NCBI GenBank assembly: GCA_025358925.1
Contig: JANYHT010000017.1
Location: 62,001 to 126,000, forward strand
From: Gemmatimonadaceae bacterium
Lineage (GTDB): Bacteria > Gemmatimonadota > Gemmatimonadetes > Gemmatimonadales > Gemmatimonadaceae
Length of the DNA: 64,000 nucleotides
Reading direction: 5' to 3'
Each line of letters opens with the position of its first letter. The stretch's first letter is position 1. Shown in pieces: positions 54,311 through 62,485 of the stretch. A program made the translations under genes and the position numbers. The notes below the pieces were generated by a model. It was not told the origin of the DNA, made no database searches, and saw only the letters and a list, made by a program, of their open reading frames with translations.

Positions 54311-54985
54311 ATGTCCAACTGTCGTCTCGTTGCCGCATTCGCGACCATCGTCGCCAGCATGTCATACGCCGCTGCATCACTCGCTGCGCAGGCCTTCGAA
54401 GGTGTCATCACCGTCAAGATTACCGGGCGTGGTACGGCGCGTGGCGAGGCCATCGCACCGCAGCTCGTCGAGTTCCTGAGCCGTGGTACGCGCGGCACGC
54501 GGGTGAATATCACGGGTCAGATGGGCAGCATGAGCATGCTCACTCTTCCGGCGGAGAAAAAGATGTTCATGCTTCTGGAGTCGCGAAGCATGTATGTCGA
54601 GATGCCGTTGGCAGAGGATGGTCTGCCCGCCGGAACGCCAAATATTCCGGTGCCGAAGATCACACGTACTGGCAAGACGGAAACCATCGCCGGGTATTCG
54701 TGCGAGCACGTTTCAATCGAGGCGGAGCACGAAACGAATGATGTCTGCATGACGAAGGGACTCGGTGCGTTCATGAACTTGTCAGGCGGCATGGGTCTGA
54801 AAAACGCGCCGTCGTGGCAACGCTCGCTCGCCGCTGACGGCGCCTTTCCGCTGAAAGTGACGAATGCAGCGGGCGTGACAACTTTGGAAGTCACGAAGAT
54901 CGAAAAGAAAAAGCTCAGCGATGCGCTCTTCACGATTCCGTTGAATTACACGAAGATGGCGGGCGCCGGTCGTCGTCCGTCGTGA
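54311..54985 (+). CDS. Exported DUF4412-type protein
   Basis: Protein of 224 aa with a signal peptide (MSNCRLVAAFATIVASMSYAAASLAAQA). The start AFEGVITVKITGRG, the middle LTLPAEKKMFMLLESRSMYVEMP and TETIAGYSCEHVSIEAEHETNDVCMTKGLGAF (in two parts) match the DUF4412/LolA-like beta fold. Such proteins are periplasmic with no proven role and may bind lipids. ATGs at 54281 and 54230 would add non-signal residues, so 54311 is preferred. It runs the same way as, and 71 bases after, the aminotransferase gene. Confidence 0.7.
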   Translation: MSNCRLVAAFATIVASMSYAAASLAAQAFEGVITVKITGRGTARGEAIAPQLVEFLSRGTRGTRVNITGQMGSMSMLTLPAEKKMFMLLESRSMYVEMPLAEDGLPAGTPNIPVPKITRTGKTETIAGYSCEHVSIEAEHETNDVCMTKGLGAFMNLSGGMGLKNAPSWQRSLAADGAFPLKVTNAAGVTTLEVTKIEKKKLSDALFTIPLNYTKMAGAGRRPS

Positions 54986-55132
54986 GTGTGTGCGTAGTCT
55001 TACGCGTTTCTGAAGGACACGCCTTGGAGCGAGTGAAACCTCAGTCGCGTAGTCACGTTAGGTGACAAGAAGCGCGCTGGTGCAGGTTATCTCGTCTGTA
55101 GCGCGCGCTGGTCGGATCACTCGGAGGAATTC

Positions 55133-55435
55133 ATGTTTACGATACTCGCATTTCTCGCGTCGTTCGCAGTCGCCAGCATACTCGCCATTCTATTGCACGG
55201 CGGAACGCGACGGTTTGTGCGCAATCGATTGCGGTACGTTGATGCCGTACAAAAAGGCTCAGCGCCGTACCTCGCCGGCGGTGCGGTGTTTCTCGCTTCG
55301 TTGGTAATCGTGGCTGTGTTGCCGTTGGTGGGGCTCGGTACGGCGCTCACTGTTGCGCTCGCGGTTGGCTCGGGCGTTGCCGCTGGCGCGCGCGACATTC
55401 GTAACGGTACGCTGCCGATTGTATACGGCAGTTAA
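55133..55435 (+). CDS. Small membrane protein
   Basis: Protein of 100 aa with a strong GGAGG five bases before the ATG. It has two to three hydrophobic segments (FTILAFLASFAVASILAILL; LAGGAVFLASLVIVAVLPLVGLG; ALTVALAVGSGVAAG) separated by a basic loop (RRFVRNRLRYVD). No family is recognised. An inverted repeat 10 bases after the stop probably ends transcription. It is convergent with the CPBP protease gene. Confidence 0.68.
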   Translation: MFTILAFLASFAVASILAILLHGGTRRFVRNRLRYVDAVQKGSAPYLAGGAVFLASLVIVAVLPLVGLGTALTVALAVGSGVAAGARDIRNGTLPIVYGS

Positions 55436-55444
55436 ATGGCAAAC

Positions 55445-55471
55445 GCACTCGCGCGACGACTGCGCGAGTGC
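55445..55471. terminator. 10-bp hairpin between convergent genes
   Basis: GCACTCGCGC (55445-55454) and GCGCGAGTGC (55462-55471) pair perfectly around a 7-base loop. It lies 10 bases after the small membrane protein and 12 bases from the end of the CPBP gene, so it may stop both transcripts. No T tract is present. Confidence 0.6.
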
Positions 55472-55482
55472 TTCCGTGTGTG

Positions 55483-56145
55483 CTACATCCAAAATTCGTA
55501 GCGACCGGAGATGAGTACAAAGGCCGAGAGCGCACCGTTGGTCACCGCATGTACCAGCACGACATCTCCCAATGATTTGGTGCGCCAGAGCCACCAATTG
55601 TAGATCAATCCGCAAAGTAGTCCAACTTCCCAATACGGACCGTGCTCGCTGGCGAACAATGCCGCGGTGCCAACAAATGCGAGGGTGTTGTACGTGCCAA
55701 TTGGCACCTTCTGCCAATCGTTGTCCACGATCCAACGCGGCAACCATCCACGCCAAAATAACTCTTCAATGATCGGAACGAGCAGCGCCGCGCGTGTGAT
55801 GCGGAGTACGACCACCAGCGGATTGGCTAGCTCTGCCGGAGGAATGGATGTTTTGAGTACGCCGGTAATACTGTTCTGAAATAACCAGTGCGCGCGCCAA
55901 TCCGGCAGCAATAAATCGGGCGCGACCCACATGGCGCAGACGGCGAGACCGAGTAGGACACTTGTCACCACATGACGCACGCGCAACGTGCGGACAACGC
56001 CACCAGATACGAAAATGAGTACGGCCGTAAGGATACCGACGCGCACCAAGGACTCCCACGGTTGTCCGAAGGGCAAGGATGGTGCGAGGGCCAACAGCGC
56101 CATGAATACGGCGAATGGGGCGATCCACGGGATTGCGGGAGGCAT
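55483..56145 (-). CDS. CPBP-family (CAAX-type) intramembrane protease
   Basis: Protein of 220 aa, very hydrophobic. The active-site motifs are seen in order: EELFWRGWLPRW (Glu-Glu...Arg), FASEHGPYWEVGLLCGLIYN (His) and LVHAVTNGALS (His/Asn). These are the CPBP/Rce1-like metalloprotease motifs. Some members of this type occur with PEP-CTERM/exosortase systems, and a PEP-CTERM protein lies 5.6 kb away. That link is a guess. The ATG at 56145 is directly followed upstream by a G-rich repeat array, so it has no normal ribosome-binding site. The neighbouring 101-aa gene also ends at a repeat. Confidence 0.78.
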   Translation of the reverse strand: MPPAIPWIAPFAVFMALLALAPSLPFGQPWESLVRVGILTAVLIFVSGGVVRTLRVRHVVTSVLLGLAVCAMWVAPDLLLPDWRAHWLFQNSITGVLKTSIPPAELANPLVVVLRITRAALLVPIIEELFWRGWLPRWIVDNDWQKVPIGTYNTLAFVGTAALFASEHGPYWEVGLLCGLIYNWWLWRTKSLGDVVLVHAVTNGALSAFVLISGRYEFWM

Positions 56146-56184
56146 GGGCTAGGGACTAGGGACTAGGGGGCTAGGGGGCTAGGG
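56146..56184. repeat. G-rich tandem repeat, arm A (GGGACTA units)
   Basis: Five G runs of 3-5 bases are joined by CTA or ACTA (GGG-CTA-GGG-ACTA-GGG-ACTA-GGGGG-CTA-GGGGG-CTA-GGG). It touches the CPBP start codon. The plus strand can form G-quadruplexes. Its inverted partner is arm B, 50 bases away. Confidence 0.85.
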
Positions 56185-56234
56185 AACGGCACCCTCAGCA
56201 GTAGACAGTTTATCGGCGATGCGCGCAACCCAAT

Positions 56235-56265
56235 CCCTAATCCCCCATCCCTAATCCCTAATCCC
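56235..56265. repeat. G-rich tandem repeat, arm B (inverted, GGGATTA units)
   Basis: CCCTAATCCCCCATCCCTAATCCCTAATCCC on the plus strand is the degenerate inverted copy of arm A. On the minus strand it reads telomere-like GGGATTA. It overlaps the last codons of the 101-aa gene. Together with arm A it can form a long hairpin with G-T pairs. It is probably a dispersed repeat. Confidence 0.8.
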
Positions 56266-56556
56266 GAGCTCCCGTACCAGCACTGCCTGCGGCCCTGCAA
56301 AATCGAGCACCAGCACATCGCCGGCGCCGTGAGAAAAACGCACGGCCATCACATGAGGAGCCGATGGATTCTCCGTGTGAAGGAAGTCGTCTTCAACGCG
56401 ATAGATCAACGTGAGCACCTGATCACGACCGCCAACGTCGACGTGGTAACGGAGCTGTCCGCCATCGCGAAATTCCATGCGAACACCGGGTGCGAAGTCG
56501 AGCGACGGATCGGCGCGAAGCAAGCGCCAGATGCCGAAGAGCCAAGGCGGGGTCAT
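56251..56556 (-). CDS. Hypothetical small protein
   Basis: Protein of 101 aa from the ATG at 56556 (MTPPWLFGIWRLLRADPS). An in-frame ATG at 56619 is possible but overlaps the divergent DUF547 region more. It looks like a small beta-sandwich (GVRMEFRDGGQLRYHVDVGG, QVLTLIYRVEDDFLHTENP, DVLVLDFAGPQAVLVREL). No family is recognised and no signal peptide. Its end lies inside a G-rich repeat arm, so its C-terminus may have been changed by the repeat. Confidence 0.5.
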   Translation of the reverse strand: MTPPWLFGIWRLLRADPSLDFAPGVRMEFRDGGQLRYHVDVGGRDQVLTLIYRVEDDFLHTENPSAPHVMAVRFSHGAGDVLVLDFAGPQAVLVRELGIRD

Positions 56557-56633
56557 AAGGGAATCGTAGCAGGCAAGAGGGAACAAGGCATAGGCCGTTG
56601 CGTCACCATTGGCTCGCACGCATCGTGTTCCAC

Positions 56634-57440
56634 ATGAAAGACGAAAATCGACTACGCAATTTGTATCGAATCGCGTGCGTAATCACGACGGTATTGCTGA
56701 GCGTTGCAGCCCACCCGCTGCGCGCGCAGACAGGTATCGTCGACCATGCGGTATTCGATGCGTTGCTCCATGCGCATGTCGTGAACGGGCTCGTGGACTA
56801 TCCGGCGTTCGCCGGAGACGCAGCATTTGCGCGATATCTCGCGTCGCTCAACGCCGTCCAAGAAAAAGCACTGGAGCCGCAAGAGCGACTCGCGTTTTGG
56901 ATCAACGTATACAATGCGTTCACAATCCAGTTGGTCGCGTCGCGCGGGGAGACGCGATCCATTCGGAATATCGACAAAACATTCGGTGTGCTCCGCCTGA
57001 AAGGCCCGTGGAGCGATCCAATAGTGCGCGCCGCCGGACGTACAGTCACGCTCGACGACGTTGAGCACACAATAATTCGCAAAGAATATCGCGAGCCACG
57101 TGTACACTTTGCATTGGTGTTCGCGGCGCTTGGCTCTCCACCACTGCGGAGCGAGGCGTACACCGGCGCCAAGCTGGACGCGCAACTCGACGATCAAGCG
57201 CGGGTCTTCCTCACACAGTCACCGACAAAGAATCGCACGGAACGATTCGCGCTCTTTCTCAGTCCTATCTTCACGTACTACCGCGCTGACTTCGGCACGA
57301 CGCGTCTCGAACTCGGCCAATTTCTCGCGCCGTGGTTTGATGGCGACCAACGCAAGCGACTGGAAAAGGGCGCGTTCGGCATCCGCGAAACGGACTTTGA
57401 TTGGACCCTCAACAGTCAGGGTAAAGCGCGTCTGCCGTGA
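56634..57440 (+). CDS. DUF547 protein lacking the usual cysteines
   Basis: Protein of 268 aa with a signal peptide (to HPLRAQ). DUF547 marks are LVDYPAFAG, LAFWINVYNAFTIQLV, the DDVEHTIIRKEYREPRVHFAL helix-strand and the FDWTLN end. In most members the central motif has Cys residues in an N-C-A-x-x-S-C-PPL-like stretch. Here it reads LVFAALGSPPLR, with Phe and Ser where Cys is usual. If the family's Cys is catalytic, this member would be inactive. The ATG at 56634 is used because the leader starts there. Confidence 0.8.
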   Translation: MKDENRLRNLYRIACVITTVLLSVAAHPLRAQTGIVDHAVFDALLHAHVVNGLVDYPAFAGDAAFARYLASLNAVQEKALEPQERLAFWINVYNAFTIQLVASRGETRSIRNIDKTFGVLRLKGPWSDPIVRAAGRTVTLDDVEHTIIRKEYREPRVHFALVFAALGSPPLRSEAYTGAKLDAQLDDQARVFLTQSPTKNRTERFALFLSPIFTYYRADFGTTRLELGQFLAPWFDGDQRKRLEKGAFGIRETDFDWTLNSQGKARLP

Positions 57441-57495
57441 CCTGACACGTGGTTGCGGCGTCACCTCTCACACCCCATGCCACGGAGGCCGTCTT

Positions 57496-57633
57496 ATGCA
57501 ACCGTCCGAAAAAGAATCCAGCACGCCGTCCACTCCTACTCACGCACTCCGACTCGATGTCGCTTCCATCGGGCAGGCCGGCCTCGCCTTTCTGTTGGCG
57601 TTCCTCATCGCATTCGTGCTCAAAGGCACTTGA
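57496..57633 (+). CDS. Small single-span membrane protein (45 aa)
   Basis: This 45-aa frame has GGAGG eight bases before the ATG. The first 25 residues are polar (MQPSEKESSTPSTPTHALRL). The rest is one hydrophobic helix ending Lys-Gly-Thr (AGLAFLLAFLIAFVLKGT). It lies 55 bases downstream of the DUF547 gene on the same strand. No family is recognised; the SD and the clean helix support translation. Confidence 0.6.
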   Translation: MQPSEKESSTPSTPTHALRLDVASIGQAGLAFLLAFLIAFVLKGT

Positions 57634-57683
57634 ACGCGCCGTGGTGACCGCAGCGGCACCGTCACTGAATCGTCGGCAAACAG

Positions 57684-60149
57684 CTAACGCCACGCCGCGG
57701 TGACCACACCAGACGCATCCTTCGCGTACGGCACCCACGCCAAGGCCACCAACTGCACGCGGACGTCACCGCTCTTCGCCGTGATTGGCGTGCGGTCAAG
57801 CGTTTCCTGCTGCGCGTCGTAGGACGCGCCAAGCGCATCGATTTCTGTTTGTAGCTGCGTTTCTAAATCACTGTACTGTGTTTGTAACGCGCCCACGCTT
57901 TCGGATGCGCGCGTGACGTCACCGCTTTGCTGCACCGCACGACCCGCACCACGCATCGCCGTGCCAACTTTGCCAACGGTCGATGCAGAAATCTTTCCGC
58001 GACCGAAAACGGCGCCCAATATCGCGCTGCCAACCGAAATGATCGTATCGACCTTCGCCTGACCGGCCTGCGCTTGCTCGCGGGATACGGCCTGCTCCGC
58101 ACGACGAATCCGCTCTTGCAACGCTGACAGTCGCGTTGCGTACTTGCCGCGTAACGTCTCCACTTTCGCGTCGCGCATTTCGCGCGAAAGATTTTGCAAA
58201 CGGATGCGAAAATCGCGCTCGGATTCTCCGGACGAAGACGTAAGTCTCAACGCTGGACTGCTGAGTAGTTCCACTTGCTCGTTCGTGACAATCCATTTTT
58301 GAAATGTCTTCGACCATGTCGCATAGTTTTTTGCTGTGGTCGCAGCTTTCGGCAGCGCACCAAACACGGCACCGTCGCGTGCGCCACGCTCCAATACATT
58401 GACGTCTAATTCGACACGTTCAGCACCATCCCATTCGAGCGTAATTGGTCCATCATCCATTGCCGCAAGGAGTGAGACTCGTCGTTGCTCGGTGACGCCA
58501 AGCTTTGCGTTGTTAAACGACACGTCGGCAACGCCGAGTATGACCGGGTTGTAGGAGATGGAGCCTAGATCGGTGGTAGGCGGGAGAAAATACTGTGGGA
58601 TATCCGGCGATAGCACGGGCGCGTGCGCGACCGCTGTTGCATCAAGCGCCGAGAGACCACCGCCCGACGCCGATGCTATGACGTTGGAATTCGACAGCGT
58701 TGCCGCTGCATTGGTACCTGACGTACTCGTTTGAGACAACGCTGGTGCTTGTCCCTGCAGCATCTTGATTTGCTCACGCGTCATCGGGCCAGCGAGATAC
58801 GACATGGTCCAGCGTGTTTCGAAGATGAGCGGCGCGGGTTCGTGCACACTATGCATCAAGAAGACGCGCTTGCCCAAACCCGCAATCGTTTTCTCCATCG
58901 CGTCGCGATCAAACGGCTGTCCTCCCGACGCACCCTCGAGCCCTTCCATCACGCGCATTTTATCGCGCTCGGTTTGCAAACGGCCGATAAACCACGTACC
59001 CATGTTCGAGAGGCCGCGATAATCCAAGTCCACGGGATTTTGCGTGGCGAGCACCACGCCCAGCCCGAACGCGCGCGCCTGCTTGAGCAAGGTGAGCAAC
59101 AAGACTTTCGACGGCGGACTCGCCACGGGTGGCATATACCCGAACAGCTCGTCGATGTACAAGATGGCGCGCAATGATCCGGTACCCGGTTGCGAGCGCA
59201 CCCACGCGAGAATGTCCGCCAGCAACAGCGTCACGAAGAACATGCGCTCGGCGTCACCAAGATGGGCGATGGAAATGATGGAACCCTTTGGTTTTCCGTT
59301 CGCATCGTACAGCAGATTCGCTGTACTGAGCGGCTCGCCTTTCATCCAATTTTGAAAACCTGGTGCGGCCAGCAGGTTGTTCAACTTCATCGCGAATGCC
59401 ATCCGATCTTTCGGCGGAAATACTGTGTCGAGCGGCATCACGCCAACCTGGTTGAATGGCGGCGACTGAATGCCGCTAATCATGCCCGCGAGATCGAGAT
59501 CGCGTCCTTCATTCCACGCAGCCGAGAGCAAGTTGGCGAGCAGAATATGTTCGCGGCTGGAGATCGGATCGGCGTCGATCCCGAGCAGGGCGAGAACGCT
59601 CGTTGCGGTCGCATCGACCCGTTCACGGAACGCTTCGCTGTCGTCGCGCAGTGCCGCCGGCGGTGCAACGAAAGCGCGCAGCAACGAGAGCGGGCGGCCC
59701 GCCGTGCTGCCCGGGGTGTAAATCGTGACTTCGGCCGCCTCGTGCAGTCGCTGAATGCGTTCGCCGTCCTCACCCCAAGCGGCCAGCCCGTCTTTCCATA
59801 ATTTTGCTTGCTGCTCCGCGAATGCTTCCGGCGTGGACCCCGCGTTGGCTGCCTGTTGTGGATCAATCCACGGACGAAAGTCCGACGCTTCGAGATTGGG
59901 AAACCGTAGCGCCAAGTTGCCGAGATCACCTTTCGGGTCTATCGCAATCACGGGCACTTTGTCGATGAGCGCTTCTTCGATCAGATCGATGCCAAGGCCG
60001 GTTTTTCCGCTGCCGGTCATGCCAATGATCACCGCATGCGTGGTGAGATCTTTCGCATCGTATAACACGAGCTCCTCGCCGCGCGTACGGGTTGCGAGAT
60101 CGTAGCGTTTGCCGAGGTAAAAGGCGCCGAGCTTTTCGAAATCAGTCAT
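57684..60149 (-). CDS. HerA-like ATPase (DUF853)
   Basis: Protein of 821 aa. The HerA/FtsK-type P-loop is IIGMTGSGKTGLG (residues 41-53). PVIAIDPKGDLGNLALRFPNLEASDF (in two parts) and the Walker B LRAILYIDELFGYMPP follow. The sensor-like GVVLATQNPVDLDYRGLSNMGTWFIGRLQ is also seen in two parts. The first 500 residues match the stand-alone DUF853 HerA-like helicases. The last 300 residues contain a coiled coil (SALQERIRRAEQAVSREQAQAG) and an Ala/Gly-rich segment. HerA translocates DNA, usually with the nuclease NurA, but no nurA lies here. It is probably a DNA-processing motor, partner unknown. Confidence 0.88.
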   Translation of the reverse strand: MTDFEKLGAFYLGKRYDLATRTRGEELVLYDAKDLTTHAVIIGMTGSGKTGLGIDLIEEALIDKVPVIAIDPKGDLGNLALRFPNLEASDFRPWIDPQQAANAGSTPEAFAEQQAKLWKDGLAAWGEDGERIQRLHEAAEVTIYTPGSTAGRPLSLLRAFVAPPAALRDDSEAFRERVDATATSVLALLGIDADPISSREHILLANLLSAAWNEGRDLDLAGMISGIQSPPFNQVGVMPLDTVFPPKDRMAFAMKLNNLLAAPGFQNWMKGEPLSTANLLYDANGKPKGSIISIAHLGDAERMFFVTLLLADILAWVRSQPGTGSLRAILYIDELFGYMPPVASPPSKVLLLTLLKQARAFGLGVVLATQNPVDLDYRGLSNMGTWFIGRLQTERDKMRVMEGLEGASGGQPFDRDAMEKTIAGLGKRVFLMHSVHEPAPLIFETRWTMSYLAGPMTREQIKMLQGQAPALSQTSTSGTNAAATLSNSNVIASASGGGLSALDATAVAHAPVLSPDIPQYFLPPTTDLGSISYNPVILGVADVSFNNAKLGVTEQRRVSLLAAMDDGPITLEWDGAERVELDVNVLERGARDGAVFGALPKAATTAKNYATWSKTFQKWIVTNEQVELLSSPALRLTSSSGESERDFRIRLQNLSREMRDAKVETLRGKYATRLSALQERIRRAEQAVSREQAQAGQAKVDTIISVGSAILGAVFGRGKISASTVGKVGTAMRGAGRAVQQSGDVTRASESVGALQTQYSDLETQLQTEIDALGASYDAQQETLDRTPITAKSGDVRVQLVALAWVPYAKDASGVVTAAWR

Positions 60150-60162
60150 GACGAGAAGTGGT

Positions 60163-60663
60163 TCAAGGGCGAGGTACGGCCTGACGGGCGAGGGTCAGCA
60201 ATTGTTGTGCATGGCGACGCGCATTATCGATTTCATACGATTGAACAGGACGTTCTGCGCCGTCAACCTGTTTACTCGTACGCGTGGCCGAGTCGTTGGC
60301 AAATTCAATGACGAGTAATGAGCGCAGCGTGATTGGCGAGCTGTTGCCCGATTGCACCGTTTGCTCACGAGTGTCCGACATACTGATCAAGTGCCCAGCA
60401 CTGTCGAACAAAAACATGCGCGATGCCCGTGAGTCTGCGCCAAACGTTGCGGTTTCGTCGATGCGCAACGCGTTCGCAACAATACGGGTCGCGATCCAGG
60501 TCGACTTCTCGTCCGCATCACTCCACGTACCGGAGCGCGGCGTTGCATCGATCACGGCACTGGCGGATTCGCCGCGCCGAACCGATTTCGCATCACTGCC
60601 CGCGGTACATGCAACGCAGACAAGCAATGCGAAACAACGTGACATGACAGAGAGTGGAGGCAT
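60163..60663 (-). CDS. Hypothetical lipoprotein
   Basis: Protein of 166 aa from the ATG at 60663 (ATG at 60645 also in frame). The leader RCFALLVCVACTAG ends in a lipobox with Cys. The mature part has a two-layer beta look (SADEKSTWIA-like start DADEKSTWIATRIVANALRI, MFLFDSAGHLISMSD, LLVIEFANDSATRTS). No family is recognised. It starts 6 bases after the DUF2071 stop, so it is likely in the same transcript with the small gene at 61421-61600. Confidence 0.6.
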   Translation of the reverse strand: MPPLSVMSRCFALLVCVACTAGSDAKSVRRGESASAVIDATPRSGTWSDADEKSTWIATRIVANALRIDETATFGADSRASRMFLFDSAGHLISMSDTREQTVQSGNSSPITLRSLLVIEFANDSATRTSKQVDGAERPVQSYEIDNARRHAQQLLTLARQAVPRP

Positions 60664-60668
60664 TGGTT

Positions 60669-61415
60669 TCAAATCGGTTGACCGGGATACACGGCGATCG
60701 CCGAGCCTCCAGCGACAAACGTTGATGCGGGTGGGGTATTGAATGCGTCGGCAAACTGTCGGCCGTAGAGTGTCGTAAGATCGGCTTCGATGAGACAGTC
60801 TGCGGCGAGACTGATATTCCATCGCGGATGCGACACTTGGTATTCAAGCGTGGGTTTGCCAGGGCGGCGTGTGTAGCCCCAGTAGTGCTCTGCGACAAAC
60901 TCCTCGATGCTGCCGCCTCGCATCGGACGTGGTGGCGCATTGACGAGCGTGAGGACGCGTTCCCATCCGCCGTCGCGTTTCCACTCGTAAACCAACGAAC
61001 GCGTAGCGGACGATGTGGGGTCGGAGAGCGGCGCTTCAGGTACGGCGGCGCGACGCATCGGTCGCGCGACGTACGGCTCACCATACAGGGTGCGCGCCAC
61101 AAATGCGATGGCGGAGCGAGGTACCATCTCCTGAATAAACGTGACGCCGCGCCGCCACGAGCCATCCAGCATTTTGCGCTTCACGTAAAAGCGAAGATTG
61201 ACTTCAGGGAAACGTACGTGGAACGGAATGCGGTGACCGAGAATGCGCGTGTCGCGAAAATCGAAGGCGACGATACTCGCGAGGGCGTCACCTTTGAAAA
61301 TGTCGAGCTCAGTGCCCGCTGCAACGAATGGTTTCAGTAGTTTCGGATCGACTGCCCAACTGACCATCACAATGTCGCGCCATGCAGCGGTGAGAAATGG
61401 TCGGCTCTCGTGCAC
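60669..61415 (-). CDS. DUF2071 (YqjF-like) protein
   Basis: Protein of 248 aa. DUF2071 marks are PFLTAAWRDIVMVSWAVDPKLLKPFVAAGTELD (in parts), VAFDFRDTRILGHRIPFHVRFPEVNLRFYV and MVPRSAIAFVARTLYGEPY. These form an acetoacetate-decarboxylase-like beta barrel, and function is not settled. The TRRPGKPTLEYQVSHPRW segment is also typical. The gene sits between a 59-aa gene (5-base gap) and a lipoprotein gene (5-base gap), suggesting an operon. Confidence 0.86.
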   Translation of the reverse strand: MHESRPFLTAAWRDIVMVSWAVDPKLLKPFVAAGTELDIFKGDALASIVAFDFRDTRILGHRIPFHVRFPEVNLRFYVKRKMLDGSWRRGVTFIQEMVPRSAIAFVARTLYGEPYVARPMRRAAVPEAPLSDPTSSATRSLVYEWKRDGGWERVLTLVNAPPRPMRGGSIEEFVAEHYWGYTRRPGKPTLEYQVSHPRWNISLAADCLIEADLTTLYGRQFADAFNTPPASTFVAGGSAIAVYPGQPI

Positions 61416-61420
61416 GTCGC

Positions 61421-61600
61421 TTAAAATTCTCGCCGCTTCATCTCTTTAAAAATCTCTTCCGCTTCCGACCCAGACAACGGCTCGGCACCGCCGCGCGTCG
61501 CCTCGAGGGTGGAGTCGAATGAGGGGCGCGGCTGCTTTTTTGGTTGAGCGGCCTTCGCTGTGGTTTTTTTGATCAACGCCTTCAGCTGCGAATCCTTCAC
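61421..61600 (-). CDS. Small basic protein (59 aa)
   Basis: This 59-aa frame starts with GTG at 61600, with GGAG six bases before it. It reads MKDSQLKALIKKTTAKAAQP, a Pro/Thr-rich middle, and a charged helix ending GSEAEEIFKEMKRREF. The composition is unlike a random frame and the SD is good. It ends 5 bases before the DUF2071 start codon. No family is recognised; it may be a small nucleic-acid- or protein-binding factor. Confidence 0.62.
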   Translation of the reverse strand: MKDSQLKALIKKTTAKAAQPKKQPRPSFDSTLEATRGGAEPLSGSEAEEIFKEMKRREF

Positions 61601-61720
61601 GTTTGCTCCGATCCAGAGGTTACTTGAGGTTGGCGTGCGGAGCGCCGCATGTAAAGCGGACCTCCCTTCGAAAGAGTGGCGGCCCGCTTCGAAATTACAT
61701 GAAGACGTGACGCGAGCGCG

Positions 61721-62482
61721 TTACGCTTGCGGCCGACGTTTGCGGAGCAAGAGGAGGATGGCCAAGCCCGAGCAGAATAGCACGCCGGTGGTAGGCTCCG
61801 GCACGATGGTTCCAGTAAAATCGGCAGTGAATGCTAAGTCGGCGGCGCTCGCGTTTTCAAACGCGCCGTTGAGCGACAAATTACTGAGCGTGCCGACGGC
61901 GTTGGAGCGCAGCGCGCGGCCCCCGGTGTACTGATTCACACTCGAGGCTTCGATGGAGTTTGATGCGCCGATGGGCAGCGCCGAAAACGTTGACGCCCCA
62001 ACACCGAGCGTCGTGAGCACGATCGCGTACGTTTTACTCGCGGCGAGTCCGAGATTGAGCGCGTTTGACGTGTTTGAAAACACATACGTATCAAACGGCT
62101 TCAGCGGGTTGGCGCCGAGATTAATGCTGCCCGTCTGCACGACACTAGAAAACAGCGGCGTGCTCACCAATCGATAATTAATGACGTCAAACTCAAAGAC
62201 GTGCGCGGTGAACTTGAGGTCTGCCCCTTGTCCGAAGTCGTCAGACAAGAAAATCGAAAACCGTTGCAGATACGGCGCTGTCGCTGGCGTGACGAAGGTC
62301 TGTGCGAACGTGGGGAACGTGCCACCGTCGGAAAACTTTCCGAACGAGCCGTCGAACGTGCTCAGGCCGTTAAATCCTATCGTTGTGGTTTGCGCGTGTC
62401 CGGTTGCGGCGAACAGGGCGCAGCCGAAAAACACAGCAGCAGCACGCGCAGACTTGGTGTACAGGCAGGCTATCGTTGTCAT
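61721..62482 (-). CDS. PEP-CTERM-anchored exported protein
   Basis: Protein of 253 aa. The N-terminal signal peptide ends near ATGHAQ. The middle is a repetitive beta domain (TTTIGFNGLSTFDGSFGKFSDGGTFPTF, SIFLSDDFGQGADLKFTAHVF in parts). The C-terminus is a PEP-CTERM sorting signal: VPEPTTG, a hydrophobic helix (VLFCSGLAILLLL) and a basic end RKRRPQA. Such proteins are cut and released or anchored by an exosortase in the envelope or biofilm matrix. No exosortase is in the window. The secreted nuclease gene is three bases upstream and probably co-transcribed. Confidence 0.88.
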   Translation of the reverse strand: MTTIACLYTKSARAAAVFFGCALFAATGHAQTTTIGFNGLSTFDGSFGKFSDGGTFPTFAQTFVTPATAPYLQRFSIFLSDDFGQGADLKFTAHVFEFDVINYRLVSTPLFSSVVQTGSINLGANPLKPFDTYVFSNTSNALNLGLAASKTYAIVLTTLGVGASTFSALPIGASNSIEASSVNQYTGGRALRSNAVGTLSNLSLNGAFENASAADLAFTADFTGTIVPEPTTGVLFCSGLAILLLLRKRRPQA

Positions 62483-62485
62483 AAC

